Of a stretch of 64,000 bases of DNA, positions 50,855 to 59,799 are shown one piece after another. The stretch's first letter is position 1, and each line of letters begins with the position of its first letter. Location: NCBI GenBank assembly GCA_016779985.1, contig JADHMP010000010.1, positions 1 through 64,000 of the forward strand, in the 5' to 3' direction. Origin of the DNA: JADHMP01 sp016779985. Lineage in GTDB: Bacteria > Bacteroidota > Bacteroidia > Flavobacteriales > Flavobacteriaceae. The notes under the pieces are model-generated. The model made no database searches, was not told the origin of the DNA, and saw only the letters and a list, made by a program, of their open reading frames with translations. A program made the translations under genes and the position numbers.

Positions 50855-52264
50855 ATGAAGAATCAAAATGGTCTCAAAAAGGGATATAGAGAACGATTAG
50901 ATATTGCCACAGAAAAGATAATCAATAACACGGAGTGCCCTATTCCAGGGTTAGTAGTTTTTGCTAAACGAGGAAGTGATACATATCATAAAGCTTTTGG
51001 CTTAGCCGATAAGGAGAAACAATTACCAATGAAACCAGATGCTCAATTTCGCTGCTTTTCTATGACTAAAGTGTTTGCATCTACAATAGCATTAATGCTA
51101 AAGGAACAAGGATTACTTGATTTAGAAGCACCTATTGGAACTTATTTGCCCTCTTTTAATAAGGAATTTGAAGTAATAAAGGAGCCAACTGAAAGAGAAA
51201 CAGAGGTCAATCAAATACCTTACACTTCTTTTATGTCGGGGAAAACCACAAATCTTTCGTACAGCAAGAGCGTAGCAAAAAATGAAATTTTAGTTAAGCA
51301 TTGTTTGGCTGAATCGGCAGGCATTGGATATGATATGTGGACCGATTTTGATTTGGCTTTTAACCAACCCATATTTGGACACCAATTTGGTGTAGTTCAG
51401 GCTCTTAGACGAAAAAAGGGTATTGGATATTACAGCTCAAATTCAATTATTGGACAAAATTCTACACTTAAAGAATATTGTGATGCCATCGCTTCAGCAG
51501 GTTATTTGGTGAGTGAGCCTGGTACATTTTCATATGGTCTTGGAGCCCTTTTATTGGGAAGAATAATTGAGGTCGTTTGGGAAAAAAAGGTGGGAAGATT
51601 TATTCGCTTTTCAGAAATATGTAATCAGAAATTATTTAAACCTCTCGATATGACTAGTGCGGCATTCTTTTTAGACGATGGGGATCCACGTATTTCAAAA
51701 ATCCCCCAATTATATGGAGCATTTGCTAATGATACCTCTGGTGGAAAATTAGAAGTGATGCCCTATATAGATTGTTTGCCAAACATTGATAGCCTTCCAA
51801 ATACGGTAACTACTGATCAGTACCAAGGATTTAGAAAGTGCGAAAGTGGAGATACTGGCTCTTGTATGACTGTTGATGATTACGCTAAGTTTTATGAAAT
51901 GTTACTTGCTAATGGACATGCTGCTGATGGTACAAAAATTTTAGAACCTCAATCAGTTAAAGAATTGACATATGGCGAATTTTCAGGTATTAACCGCCAG
52001 TCTAAATTAGCTCAAGCATTTGGTCTAACAGGGGAGCGAGCCTCTTTTAATTACGGGTGGGCTGTAGAACCAAAGACAGATAAATTACCACATTGTAATC
52101 AGTGGTCTGGTTATGCCAACAATCATGGGAGATTATACATAGAGGAGGATGCTTATATCTTAATATTTCCACAATTTATGGCTTCAACACCAGCTGGTTT
52201 TCCTGTTGGAGATCCAATGATAAAAGAGCCTCTAGTGGCCGCTTTTCTCTCAGAGTGGTGTTAA
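50855..52264 (+). CDS. Class C beta-lactamase-like serine hydrolase
   Basis: A 469-residue protein of the beta-lactamase/penicillin-binding superfamily, class C-esterase group. The nucleophile motif S-x-x-K is in FRCFSMTKVFAST (Ser69, Lys72), the typical opening FAKRGSDTYHKAFGLADKE is present, YGLGALLLGRIIEVVWEKKVG follows the family's Y-S-[N/G]-region (GIGYYSSNSIIG), and GWAVEPKTDKLPHC with WSGYANNHGRLYIEED carries the last motif area. No signal peptide is visible, so it may act inside the cell. Likely an esterase or transesterase rather than an antibiotic-resistance enzyme, a common situation in this family. Start at 50855 (MKNQNG); the frame is open three codons higher. Confidence 0.87.
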   Translation: MKNQNGLKKGYRERLDIATEKIINNTECPIPGLVVFAKRGSDTYHKAFGLADKEKQLPMKPDAQFRCFSMTKVFASTIALMLKEQGLLDLEAPIGTYLPSFNKEFEVIKEPTERETEVNQIPYTSFMSGKTTNLSYSKSVAKNEILVKHCLAESAGIGYDMWTDFDLAFNQPIFGHQFGVVQALRRKKGIGYYSSNSIIGQNSTLKEYCDAIASAGYLVSEPGTFSYGLGALLLGRIIEVVWEKKVGRFIRFSEICNQKLFKPLDMTSAAFFLDDGDPRISKIPQLYGAFANDTSGGKLEVMPYIDCLPNIDSLPNTVTTDQYQGFRKCESGDTGSCMTVDDYAKFYEMLLANGHAADGTKILEPQSVKELTYGEFSGINRQSKLAQAFGLTGERASFNYGWAVEPKTDKLPHCNQWSGYANNHGRLYIEEDAYILIFPQFMASTPAGFPVGDPMIKEPLVAAFLSEWC

Positions 52265-52867
52265 GGAGTGCAACCTCATTTTATGTAATACTTTTATTTC
52301 CTAATAGATCCTATTACCAACTTTTAAGGGAATATTGTATAGAGTATTTTTGAGCAGGTGAAGAAAGTCAGTTTTTATCAAAAAACGCTAAAAAATGATC
52401 AAAAATTCTCAAAAATGACCAAAAAATGATATAAAAAGGGAAAAAATGATCAAAAACATTGAGATTATATTTTTTAATGCCTTTATCAAATAAAACATCC
52501 ACTCTAGTAGACGGTTTTTTGTTTTAATGCACTTTGGCTAAAGTTGTTTATGTCAGTGATCTTATTTTTCTTTTTTGGAGCATCATCAAGCAAAGTTTGA
52601 GTTGGTAACATTTAAAATTGTTTAGATTATTTTCTGTTTCTAATATAATTCAAACTTCCTTTTTTTGTAGAAATTTATTCTTCAAGCTATGCTCATAAAT
52701 AGTCAACAAAGTCTACTTTGAATGACCAAAAATATTCTTATCAAACGCGGGTCTAATTATTCTTCTTTTTTTAGATCATCGAGAAGAAAAATAAGTAATT
52801 TAAGCAAACTTTTATTTTAGCAGATTCTTAAAAAGGAAATTATTCAACAACATACAACTCAATACAG
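52265..52867 (+). other. Non-coding interval before the sulfatase cluster
   Basis: About 600 bases without a convincing gene. Apart from the phased A-tracts near its left end it is AT-rich, with no recognisable tRNA, transposase remnant or terminator. The first sulfatase begins at its right end, preceded by no consensus -7 element. Confidence 0.6.
52381..52456 (+). repeat. Eight phased A-tracts (probable curved DNA)
   Basis: Runs of five or six A residues start at 52381, 52390, 52401, 52411, 52421, 52433, 52441 and 52452: intervals 9, 11, 10, 10, 12, 8 and 11 bases, mean about 10.1, close to the helical repeat. Several units share TGATC or TGAC after the A-run (AAAAAATGATC twice), so it may derive from a short tandem repeat. 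Phased A-tracts bend DNA. Confidence 0.6.
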
Positions 52868-54376
52868 ATGAATCCAAAATATTTTATTTCACTTATGCTG
52901 ATAATTGTTTTTTCTTCATGTGAATCGGTTCATAAGAAGAAAAACTCAGGTTTAAACTTCATCATCTTTATTGCAGACGATATAAGTTGGGATGATTTTG
53001 GTTGCTATGGAAATGAATTTGTGCAGACACCCAATATAGATCAATTAGCTACTGAAGGAATGATCTTTAAAAATATGTATTTGACAACAAGTTCTTGTAG
53101 TCCAAGCAGAAACTCCATCATCACAGGAAGATATCCTCATAACACTGGTGCACCCGAACTGCATTCTGAGCCCCCTATGGAAATGAAAACCTTTATAAAA
53201 GAACTAAAAGACAACGGCTATTTTACTGTTTCATCTGGTAAATTTCATTTAGGGGAATATGCAAGGTCGAGTTTTGATATAATTCATGAAAATAAAAATG
53301 AAACTGGACTAGGGGGAGAGTCCAAATGGGTGAGTACAATAGAAAACCGCCCTATGGACAAGCCTTTTTTTTTATGGTATGCCTCTCACGATGCACATAG
53401 AGATTGGGAAAAAAATAAATTCACAGGCACTCATAACCCTAACACCATAGTCCCTCCAAATTATTTGGTGAATGATTTACCCACAAGAAACGATTTATCC
53501 AATTATTTTGATGAAATAAAGCGATTTGATTTTTCTATAGGAAAGGTCATAGAAACCCTAAAAGAGCAAAAAGTTTATGACAACACTATGATAATTGTTA
53601 TGGCTGACAATGGGCGCCCCTTTCCCCACAGTAAAACAAGATTAAATGATCAAGGGATAAAAACGCCTTTTATTGTGTTCAACAATAAATTGAATGTGAA
53701 AGGAATAACAAAAAGTTTGGTCAGTTCAATAGACATAGCGCCTACTATTCTTGAGCTAGCTAACCAAAAAAAGGGTTCGACCTATCAAGGTAGAAGTTTT
53801 AAAAAAATATTATTGAACCCTGATATACCATTTAGGAATTATGTTTTTGCTGAACATAATTGGCATGATTTCGAATCGTATGAGCGAATGGTTAGAAGTG
53901 AGCAATTTATGTATATCGAAAATAAAAGAAACCAGTTTGCCCAGCGTGGACCCCTAGACGCAATAAATAGCGATTCCTATGCGAGTCTTTTAGAGCAGCT
54001 TGACTCAGGAGGAATTTCAGAAATACAAAAGGAAATTTTTATTAGCCCCCGTGAAAAAGAAGAATTTTATGAAATAGACAAAGATATTTTTCAAAGGAAA
54101 AATCTCATTCATAATCAGTTCTATAGCAATGAAATTAATCAATTAAAGAACGTTTTAGCACAGTGGAAAAAAGAAACTGGAGATACTGAACCAAAACAAA
54201 TAACCAAAGATTGGTATGAAAGAAGACCAGGGCCAAAAGCTAAAATAAAAGTGGTTGAAAATGACTTGCCAAAAGGAGGTAAATATTCATTGACGACCCC
54301 CTTTTATGGAAAAAGAGGCGAATTACCAGGCGCTTCGAAAAAGGCTACAAAAATAAACAACAAAGGCCCCTTTTAA
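52868..54376 (+). CDS. Sulfatase (S1 family, SGSH-like), lipoprotein
   Basis: A 502-residue formylglycine-dependent sulfatase. Lipoprotein start MNPKYFISLMLIIVFSSC; metal-binding FIIFIADDISWDDFGCYGNE; the modified Cys77 lies in SSCSPSRNSIITGRYPHN (C-x-P-S-R intact); SSGKFHLG and WYASHDAHRDW follow; FIVFNN and VVPPNYL are the later strands. The pattern, especially D-D-[IW]-x-W-D-x-x-G-x-Y-G and the P-H-N-T-G after the motif, resembles the heparan-N-sulfatase (SGSH) group of S1 sulfatases. It has an extra C-terminal basic stretch. Opens a run of three sulfatases on this strand (11-base gap to the next). Confidence 0.9.
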   Translation: MNPKYFISLMLIIVFSSCESVHKKKNSGLNFIIFIADDISWDDFGCYGNEFVQTPNIDQLATEGMIFKNMYLTTSSCSPSRNSIITGRYPHNTGAPELHSEPPMEMKTFIKELKDNGYFTVSSGKFHLGEYARSSFDIIHENKNETGLGGESKWVSTIENRPMDKPFFLWYASHDAHRDWEKNKFTGTHNPNTIVPPNYLVNDLPTRNDLSNYFDEIKRFDFSIGKVIETLKEQKVYDNTMIIVMADNGRPFPHSKTRLNDQGIKTPFIVFNNKLNVKGITKSLVSSIDIAPTILELANQKKGSTYQGRSFKKILLNPDIPFRNYVFAEHNWHDFESYERMVRSEQFMYIENKRNQFAQRGPLDAINSDSYASLLEQLDSGGISEIQKEIFISPREKEEFYEIDKDIFQRKNLIHNQFYSNEINQLKNVLAQWKKETGDTEPKQITKDWYERRPGPKAKIKVVENDLPKGGKYSLTTPFYGKRGELPGASKKATKINNKGPF

Positions 54377-54407
54377 TTTTGACTAATTGAAAACAAACTC
54401 AACAAAA

Positions 54408-55919
54408 ATGAATAGAATTTTTTTATTAATATCTCTATTAGCTACCGCCTTGTATTCCCAGCCAGATGAAAAGCCATCTAAAATGAATGTGCTTTTTATT
54501 GTGGCAGATGATATGAATTGTGACATTGGCGCCTATGGGAATAAAAAAGTGCTAACTCCTAACATTGACAAACTAGCAAAACAAGGCGTATTGTTTGGGA
54601 ACGCCCATAATCAATACCCTTGGTGTGGACCTTCTAGAGCTTCTTTTATGACAGGTATGTATCCAGATCAGACCAAAGTCAAAGCATTGAGAATTTATCT
54701 TAGACAGGCTGTCCCTAAAGTTGTAACCATTGGGCAAAGTTTTAAAAAAGAAAACTATCATTCTGTTAGAGTAGGTAAAATTTTTCACTACCATAATCCA
54801 AGAGATATAGGAACTGCAGGACATGACGATAATTACACTTGGACGCAAACAGTGAACCCTTATGGCAGGGATAAAATTGAAGAATATAAAATCAACACTT
54901 TAAAACCTAAAGCCTATGGTGGCACGTTGAGTTGGATGGCAGCTGATGGGTCAGACGAAGAACAAACAGACGGTATTGGAGCGACGGAAACCATTAAGTT
55001 TTTAGAAAAGTTTGCTGAAAGTGGAGAAAACTTTTTTCTAGCCTTTGGGCTGTATAGACCACATACACCCTACGTGGCTCCTAAAAAATATTTTGACCTC
55101 TATAAAACAAATCAAATGGAGATACCCAGAAGTTCAGATGACTATTTAAAAACGATACCTACTCCTGCTGTAAAAAGTATTAGGGATCCACAAAAGAAGG
55201 AACAATTGAATCTACCTAAAGATTTAGCCCAAACAATCAAAGAGGCATACTATGCCACTACAAGTTTTGTGGATGCGCAAGTAGGAAGGGTATTAGATAA
55301 ATTGAAAGAAACAGGTTTAGATAAAAATACAATTGTGATTTTTACATCAGATCACGGCTATCATTTAGGAGAACACGGACACTGGCAAAAGCGTACTCTT
55401 TTTGAAAATGCAACACGTGTTCCTCTAATTGTTTCTGGGCCAGGCATCAATAAAAATGAAAAAATTATGGAAGCTCCCATAGAGTTGGTTGACATTTATC
55501 CTACCCTAATGGACCTTACACAAATTGAAACTCCAGAATTTGTCTCTGGGAAAAGTTTTGCACCACTTTTGAAGGATTCTTCTGCACGAGTGAGAAAAAG
55601 TGCATTGACAGAATTATCGGTAAAATTGGGACCCAATACAAGAGTACAAGGATATTCTTTAAAAACCGATCGGTTTCGACTTACGCAATGGGGTAAATAC
55701 GGTGTATTGGGATATGAGCTATATGACCATAAAAGCGATAAGGGAGAACTTAACAATCTTTCAATGAATAAACAATATCAAAAAATGAAAGATTCATTGA
55801 TTGAAATAATCAACTATAGAATTGCGGAAGCAAGAAAAAAACCAAAGGGTTTAGGACCACAATTTGAAGGAGTTTTAGAATGGGATGAACCAGAAACGAT
55901 TCATTCGCAACCTAAATAA
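54408..55919 (+). CDS. Sulfatase (S1 family, iduronate-2-sulfatase-like), exported
   Basis: A 503-residue sulfatase. The start at 54408 gives MNRIFLLISLLATALYSQ, a signal peptide. LFIVADDMNCDIGAYGNKKVL carries the metal Asp pair, Cys73 in YPWCGPSRASFMTGMYPDQT is the formylglycine precursor, and FTSDHGYHLGEHGHWQKR with TLFENATRVPLIVSGPG is typical of iduronate-2-sulfatase-like enzymes (S1_7-type by my reading). The product would be periplasmic or outer-membrane associated after cleavage. Between the first and third sulfatases with gaps of 31 (coding start to stop) and 19 bases, so likely one operon. Confidence 0.92.
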   Translation: MNRIFLLISLLATALYSQPDEKPSKMNVLFIVADDMNCDIGAYGNKKVLTPNIDKLAKQGVLFGNAHNQYPWCGPSRASFMTGMYPDQTKVKALRIYLRQAVPKVVTIGQSFKKENYHSVRVGKIFHYHNPRDIGTAGHDDNYTWTQTVNPYGRDKIEEYKINTLKPKAYGGTLSWMAADGSDEEQTDGIGATETIKFLEKFAESGENFFLAFGLYRPHTPYVAPKKYFDLYKTNQMEIPRSSDDYLKTIPTPAVKSIRDPQKKEQLNLPKDLAQTIKEAYYATTSFVDAQVGRVLDKLKETGLDKNTIVIFTSDHGYHLGEHGHWQKRTLFENATRVPLIVSGPGINKNEKIMEAPIELVDIYPTLMDLTQIETPEFVSGKSFAPLLKDSSARVRKSALTELSVKLGPNTRVQGYSLKTDRFRLTQWGKYGVLGYELYDHKSDKGELNNLSMNKQYQKMKDSLIEIINYRIAEARKKPKGLGPQFEGVLEWDEPETIHSQPK

Positions 55920-55938
55920 ATAGTATTCTATCAAACAA

Positions 55939-57273
55939 ATGTATTTTAATTATAGTGTTTCTCGGGTTAGAAAAATAATGTGTCTTGGCTTATATCTGCT
56001 CTGCCTTTTAGTGAGTGCTCAAAATTCAAACCAACCACCAAATATTGTTTTAATAATGGTAGATGATTTGGGCTATGAGTGCATCAATTCTTATGGGGGC
56101 ACTTCATATAACACCCCTCATTTGAGCGCATTGGCTAAGTCAGGTTTACAATTTGAGAATTGTCATTCTCAACCAATTTGCACCCCTTCAAGAGTTAAAT
56201 TGATGACCGGAAAATCAAATAAAAAGAATCACACAAAATTTGGTTATCTCAACCCCAAGGAGAAAACATTTAGTCAGCTTCTAAATAAAAAAGGATATGC
56301 TACACTAATTGCAGGTAAATGGCAACTGGGCAGAAAGGCATCATTGCCAAAAAACTTTGGTTTTGACGAATATTTATTATGGCAACTAACAACATCTGGA
56401 AGAGACTCAACAGGGCGTGACAAGAGATATGTAAATCCAGTTTTAGAAATGAATGGGAGCTATTATGAAGAGAATGAGGGTAAATACTCCACTGACATAA
56501 TGATAGACTACATAAACGACTTTATTTATCGAAAAAAAGATCAACCCTTTTTCGTTTACTATCCGATGATTTTGACCCATTGTCCTTTTGATCCAACACC
56601 ACATTCTAAAGATTGGGACCCGACGGATATGGGCTCGAAAACCTATAAGGGAAATGCTAAATATTTTGGAGATATGGTCTCTTATATGGATTTTTCTGTA
56701 AGTCGAATTGTTAACACTCTTGACCAGCTCGGGTTAAGAAAAAAGACTCTAATTATTTTTACAGCAGATAATGGTACTGATGTGCCTGTAGTCTCTATGA
56801 TGGACAATATTTCTGTGGTTGGTGGAAAAGGAAAAACGACTGATAATGGAACCCATGTTCCACTGATTGTGAGTTGGCCAGGAAAAGTGAAACCCAATGC
56901 GCATACCAATACTCTTATTGATTTTAGTGATTTTTTTCCTACAATATGTGACGTAGCAGGGATTCAATTAGACTCAAATCTAGATCTTGATGGCATAAGT
57001 TTTTATCCTGAGCTTATTGGAAAAAAAGCAATACAAAGAAGATGGATCCATACTTGGTATAATCGTGATGGAGGTTCAAATCCACTTCGTGCCACGAGGG
57101 AGTGGGTAAGAGATGAAACCTATAAGCTTTATGTAGGCAATGAATTTTATAACGTCAAAAAAGATCCAGAAGAACAATATAATATTCCACTTGAGTTGAT
57201 GAGTGATGATGAAAAAACCCTTCGCCAAGAATTTATAGCTATTTTACAATCGTATACTTATTTAAGAAACTGA
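55939..57273 (+). CDS. Sulfatase (S1 family), exported
   Basis: A 444-residue sulfatase with an N-terminal signal (RKIMCLGLYLLCLLVSAQ after a basic n-region), the metal motif IVLIMVDDLGYECINSYGGT, and Cys81 in QPICTPSRVKLMTGKSNKKN (C-x-P-S-R). IAGKWQLGRKA is the Lys/His loop, and FTADNGTDVPVVS the second metal region with Asp-Asn. It is shorter than its neighbours. The residues after the motif (K-L-M-T-G-K-S-N) differ from the arylsulfatase consensus A-L-L-T-G, indicating a separate subfamily. Start at 55939; an alternative ATG at 55978 would shorten the n-region. Confidence 0.9.
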   Translation: MYFNYSVSRVRKIMCLGLYLLCLLVSAQNSNQPPNIVLIMVDDLGYECINSYGGTSYNTPHLSALAKSGLQFENCHSQPICTPSRVKLMTGKSNKKNHTKFGYLNPKEKTFSQLLNKKGYATLIAGKWQLGRKASLPKNFGFDEYLLWQLTTSGRDSTGRDKRYVNPVLEMNGSYYEENEGKYSTDIMIDYINDFIYRKKDQPFFVYYPMILTHCPFDPTPHSKDWDPTDMGSKTYKGNAKYFGDMVSYMDFSVSRIVNTLDQLGLRKKTLIIFTADNGTDVPVVSMMDNISVVGGKGKTTDNGTHVPLIVSWPGKVKPNAHTNTLIDFSDFFPTICDVAGIQLDSNLDLDGISFYPELIGKKAIQRRWIHTWYNRDGGSNPLRATREWVRDETYKLYVGNEFYNVKKDPEEQYNIPLELMSDDEKTLRQEFIAILQSYTYLRN

Positions 57274-57358
57274 GCAATATTTATTTTACAGAATGAGCTG
57301 TAATTAAATCTGCAAATACTTTATTTTTAAAGAGATTTTTAACCATAAAACGATTACA

Positions 57359-58204
57359 ATGGATCAGCAATTAGTAGAAATAAGAGAAAAACAAAGAGAG
57401 TCATGGAATAAATTTTCTTCTGGATGGAAAAAGTGGGATGATTTAGTTATTCAGTTTCTGCATCCCATGGGGGAGGAGATCATTCAACAGCTTCATTTAA
57501 AAGTAACAGACACTGTACTTGATATTGCTGGAGGCACAGGAGAACCGGGTCTCACAATTGCCAGTAAAATATCCAGTGGTAAGGTAATAATTACAGATTT
57601 AGCTGAAGATATGCTTACAATCGCAGCTGAGAATGCAGCCAAAAAGAAAATAAAAAATGTGGAAACCCAAATCTGTGATGTGTGTGAGCTTCCTTTTGAT
57701 GACAATTCTTTTGACGCGATAAGCTGTCGTTTTGGATTTATGTTTTTTCCTGATTTATTGCTTGCCACTAAGGAAATGGTAAGAGTCCTTAAACCGGGAG
57801 GCAGAGTTGCGGTTTCTGTTTGGGGTGTTGCGCAAAAGAATTTCTGGGTGACTGCAATAGGTGGAACTATAAATCAAAACATGCAACTGACTCCACCCCC
57901 TCCAGGAGCTCCCGGCATGTTTCGTTGTGCAGAAAGTGGAATGATCCAAAATTTATTTGAAAAAGCAGGATTAAAAAATACTTCTGAAAAAGAGGTAATC
58001 AGTAAACTCGACTTAGAATCTGCAGAAGTCTATTGGGAAATGATGACTGATGTTGCTGCCCCTTTTGTTGCAGCGCTTAGCAAAGCTGAGGACGAAATGA
58101 AAGAAAAAATTAAACAAGAAGTTTTTCAAAAAATAAATGAAAAGTTTGGTAATGCTACTGTTTCCCTTGATGGTAGTGCTTTAGTGATTGCTGGAGAAAA
58201 ATAA
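57359..58204 (+). CDS. Class I SAM-dependent methyltransferase (UbiE/COQ5-type)
   Basis: A 281-residue methyltransferase. Motif I is DTVLDIAGGTGEPGLTIA, acidic motif II VIITDLAEDMLTIAAENA, motif III around DVCELPFDDNSFDAISCRFG, and the post-motif MVRVLKPGGRVAVSVWG. This is the UbiE-like methyltransf_11 pattern. Substrate unknown; the length and start (DQQLVEIREKQRESWNKF) suggest a stand-alone small-molecule enzyme. It sits 85 bases after the third sulfatase, and its stop abuts the converging next gene, so it need not belong functionally to the sulfatase set. Confidence 0.88.
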   Translation: MDQQLVEIREKQRESWNKFSSGWKKWDDLVIQFLHPMGEEIIQQLHLKVTDTVLDIAGGTGEPGLTIASKISSGKVIITDLAEDMLTIAAENAAKKKIKNVETQICDVCELPFDDNSFDAISCRFGFMFFPDLLLATKEMVRVLKPGGRVAVSVWGVAQKNFWVTAIGGTINQNMQLTPPPPGAPGMFRCAESGMIQNLFEKAGLKNTSEKEVISKLDLESAEVYWEMMTDVAAPFVAALSKAEDEMKEKIKQEVFQKINEKFGNATVSLDGSALVIAGEK

Positions 58205-59044
58205 TCATTGTAATACCCTGTTGAAAAAGTCATCGATATCATTGATGTCTTGTATACCTAATATCCAACAAACTTCAGCAAGGTCAGAAAAATCGAGGCC
58301 ACCATTTGCAATAGCTTCATTAGTATAGCGTCCTTCTTTTCCATTGTATTTATTTGAGATTGCAATGGCTTCCTTCCAAATGCGTTTCAGTTTAGGATTA
58401 GATAGTCTTTCTTGCACCCCTTTGAAATTAGAATTTTTAAAGCCTGGAGTACCATTGTTAAGTCCATTTCCATCAGGTATTTTTATATAGTCAGTGTATT
58501 TTTTTACATAGTCAAGTTTTTCAGCAGAGGTAACAGATTCATTCCAATCGCTGTGTTGCACCACATGAATGGATGTAGAAGTATTTAGTGTGGGCATCTG
58601 GTTCTTCACCGTCTTAACAAGTTCAGCTGTAAAATCAGACTGCCCCGCCTCAGCAATCCAAACAGCTCCCTCATTCTTTAAGATAGGCTCTATAAGAGTA
58701 AATACTTCTCTCACTGAGAATTCAAGATTATTATGGGCGTCAGTCCAATGAGTGTCAAAAATGAGAGGTAGTAAAGAATAGGGAGGAACATATAAACCTT
58801 CTTGAACCCCATAAGCTCCAGCAACAGCATGATAATTGATCGATTTGTATTTTGAATTTGCACTAAGAGTAGCAAAAGCAGCCATTGTATGGATATCATC
58901 TACATCTGTTTTGCAGTCATAATTCAATAGTAACAAATCAGTGGCTTGATTGAAGCTTTTTGTTTGAGCCATAACATCTTTAGCTGTCAAAAGCGAGATT
59001 ACACTTAAAAGAATTAAGAAGGATTTTTTTTTCGAGCCATTCAT
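58205..59044 (-). CDS. Exported protein, possibly nucleoside-hydrolase-like
   Basis: A 279-residue secreted protein with signal peptide MNGSKKKSFLILLSVISLL. The N-terminal stretch LLLLNYDCKTDVDDIHTMAAF contains an Asp-rich loop D-C-K-T-D-V-D-D like the calcium-binding DxDxxxDD of nucleoside hydrolases, and WIAEAGQSDFTAELV and IHVVQHSDWNES are compatible strands, but the match is weak and the C-terminal His of that family is not clear. An alternative is a DUF1593-like carbohydrate-binding hydrolase. Its stop abuts that of the methyltransferase (converging, no gap). No close neighbour on this strand. Confidence 0.6.
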   Translation of the reverse strand: MNGSKKKSFLILLSVISLLTAKDVMAQTKSFNQATDLLLLNYDCKTDVDDIHTMAAFATLSANSKYKSINYHAVAGAYGVQEGLYVPPYSLLPLIFDTHWTDAHNNLEFSVREVFTLIEPILKNEGAVWIAEAGQSDFTAELVKTVKNQMPTLNTSTSIHVVQHSDWNESVTSAEKLDYVKKYTDYIKIPDGNGLNNGTPGFKNSNFKGVQERLSNPKLKRIWKEAIAISNKYNGKEGRYTNEAIANGGLDFSDLAEVCWILGIQDINDIDDFFNRVLQ

Positions 59045-59182
59045 TTTAGATACTTGTTTTATTCTATAAATATATAATTACAATTTTATATGCTCGTCTT
59101 TAGTACATTTCTTTATTACTTACAAGGAATACAATCAATCATTTTTTATAATTTTAAAGACGAAAACGATAAATCAAAATTC

Positions 59183-59683
59183 ATGAAGAAACTCATTCTG
59201 TGCACTCTTTTATTCTTGGCTTATTCTTGCGATACAGAAGATTCAGCCAGTGAAGAAAACACTAGTGTTTTTTTAACAAAAAATAATAATACCATTTGGT
59301 CTGATCCAGACCTATATTATGGGGAATATCCTGACATTAAATTTTCAAATGCAGAATATTTTATTTCCTTTTTTAGTATTGATGTTTCAGCTTCTTATTG
59401 TGAGGGTTGGAAAAAAGGAGAAACCATTTATGATGGTGTTAAGTGGGAAATCACCATTACCAAAGATGAAGAGAACACCCTTTGGTTTGACTATGATCAT
59501 TATGGTTTTGGAGAATTTATAGAATATAGCATAACGCATAAATACAATATTGTAGACAACAACTTATTCTACACAAATTCAAATGGAGATTCCTTCATTT
59601 TTGCTCCATCGCAAAAAAATTATGCAGAAGATTTTCTCGACACAGGAGCAGTCATAAAATTAGATGGTTGTATGTTTTATTAA
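59183..59683 (+). CDS. Hypothetical lipoprotein
   Basis: A 166-residue lipoprotein beginning MKKLILCTLLFLAYSC (lipobox AYSC) followed by an acidic linker DTEDSASEEN; start chosen at 59183, although the frame is open 31 codons further. The rest is a Tyr/Phe/Trp/Asp-rich, beta-sheet-looking domain (NNTIWSDPDLYYGEYPDIKF, KWEITITKDEENTLWFDYDH, IEYSITHKYNIVDNNLFYTN). I recognise no family. Small lipocalin-like or immunity-like proteins of this size are common in Bacteroidota but no evidence decides. Confidence 0.65.
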   Translation: MKKLILCTLLFLAYSCDTEDSASEENTSVFLTKNNNTIWSDPDLYYGEYPDIKFSNAEYFISFFSIDVSASYCEGWKKGETIYDGVKWEITITKDEENTLWFDYDHYGFGEFIEYSITHKYNIVDNNLFYTNSNGDSFIFAPSQKNYAEDFLDTGAVIKLDGCMFY

Positions 59684-59799
59684 GCCCGAATAGTCTTATT
59701 CTAATATTTAATGGGCCCACAGTTTAGTTGTAAAATATATTTTACTTATTAAAATTAAAGTAATTTTTATAAATTTATTGAAACCATAAAACAAAAAAA

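Noticed and set aside
50855..52264. Antibiotic-resistance beta-lactamase
   Set aside because: The S-x-x-K motif is present, but there is no signal peptide and the sequence looks like the esterase-type class C family, so resistance is not supported.
52480..52540. Terminator-like sequence after the A-tract region
   Set aside because: CCACTCTAGTAGACGG before TTTTTTG has no consistent base-paired stem.
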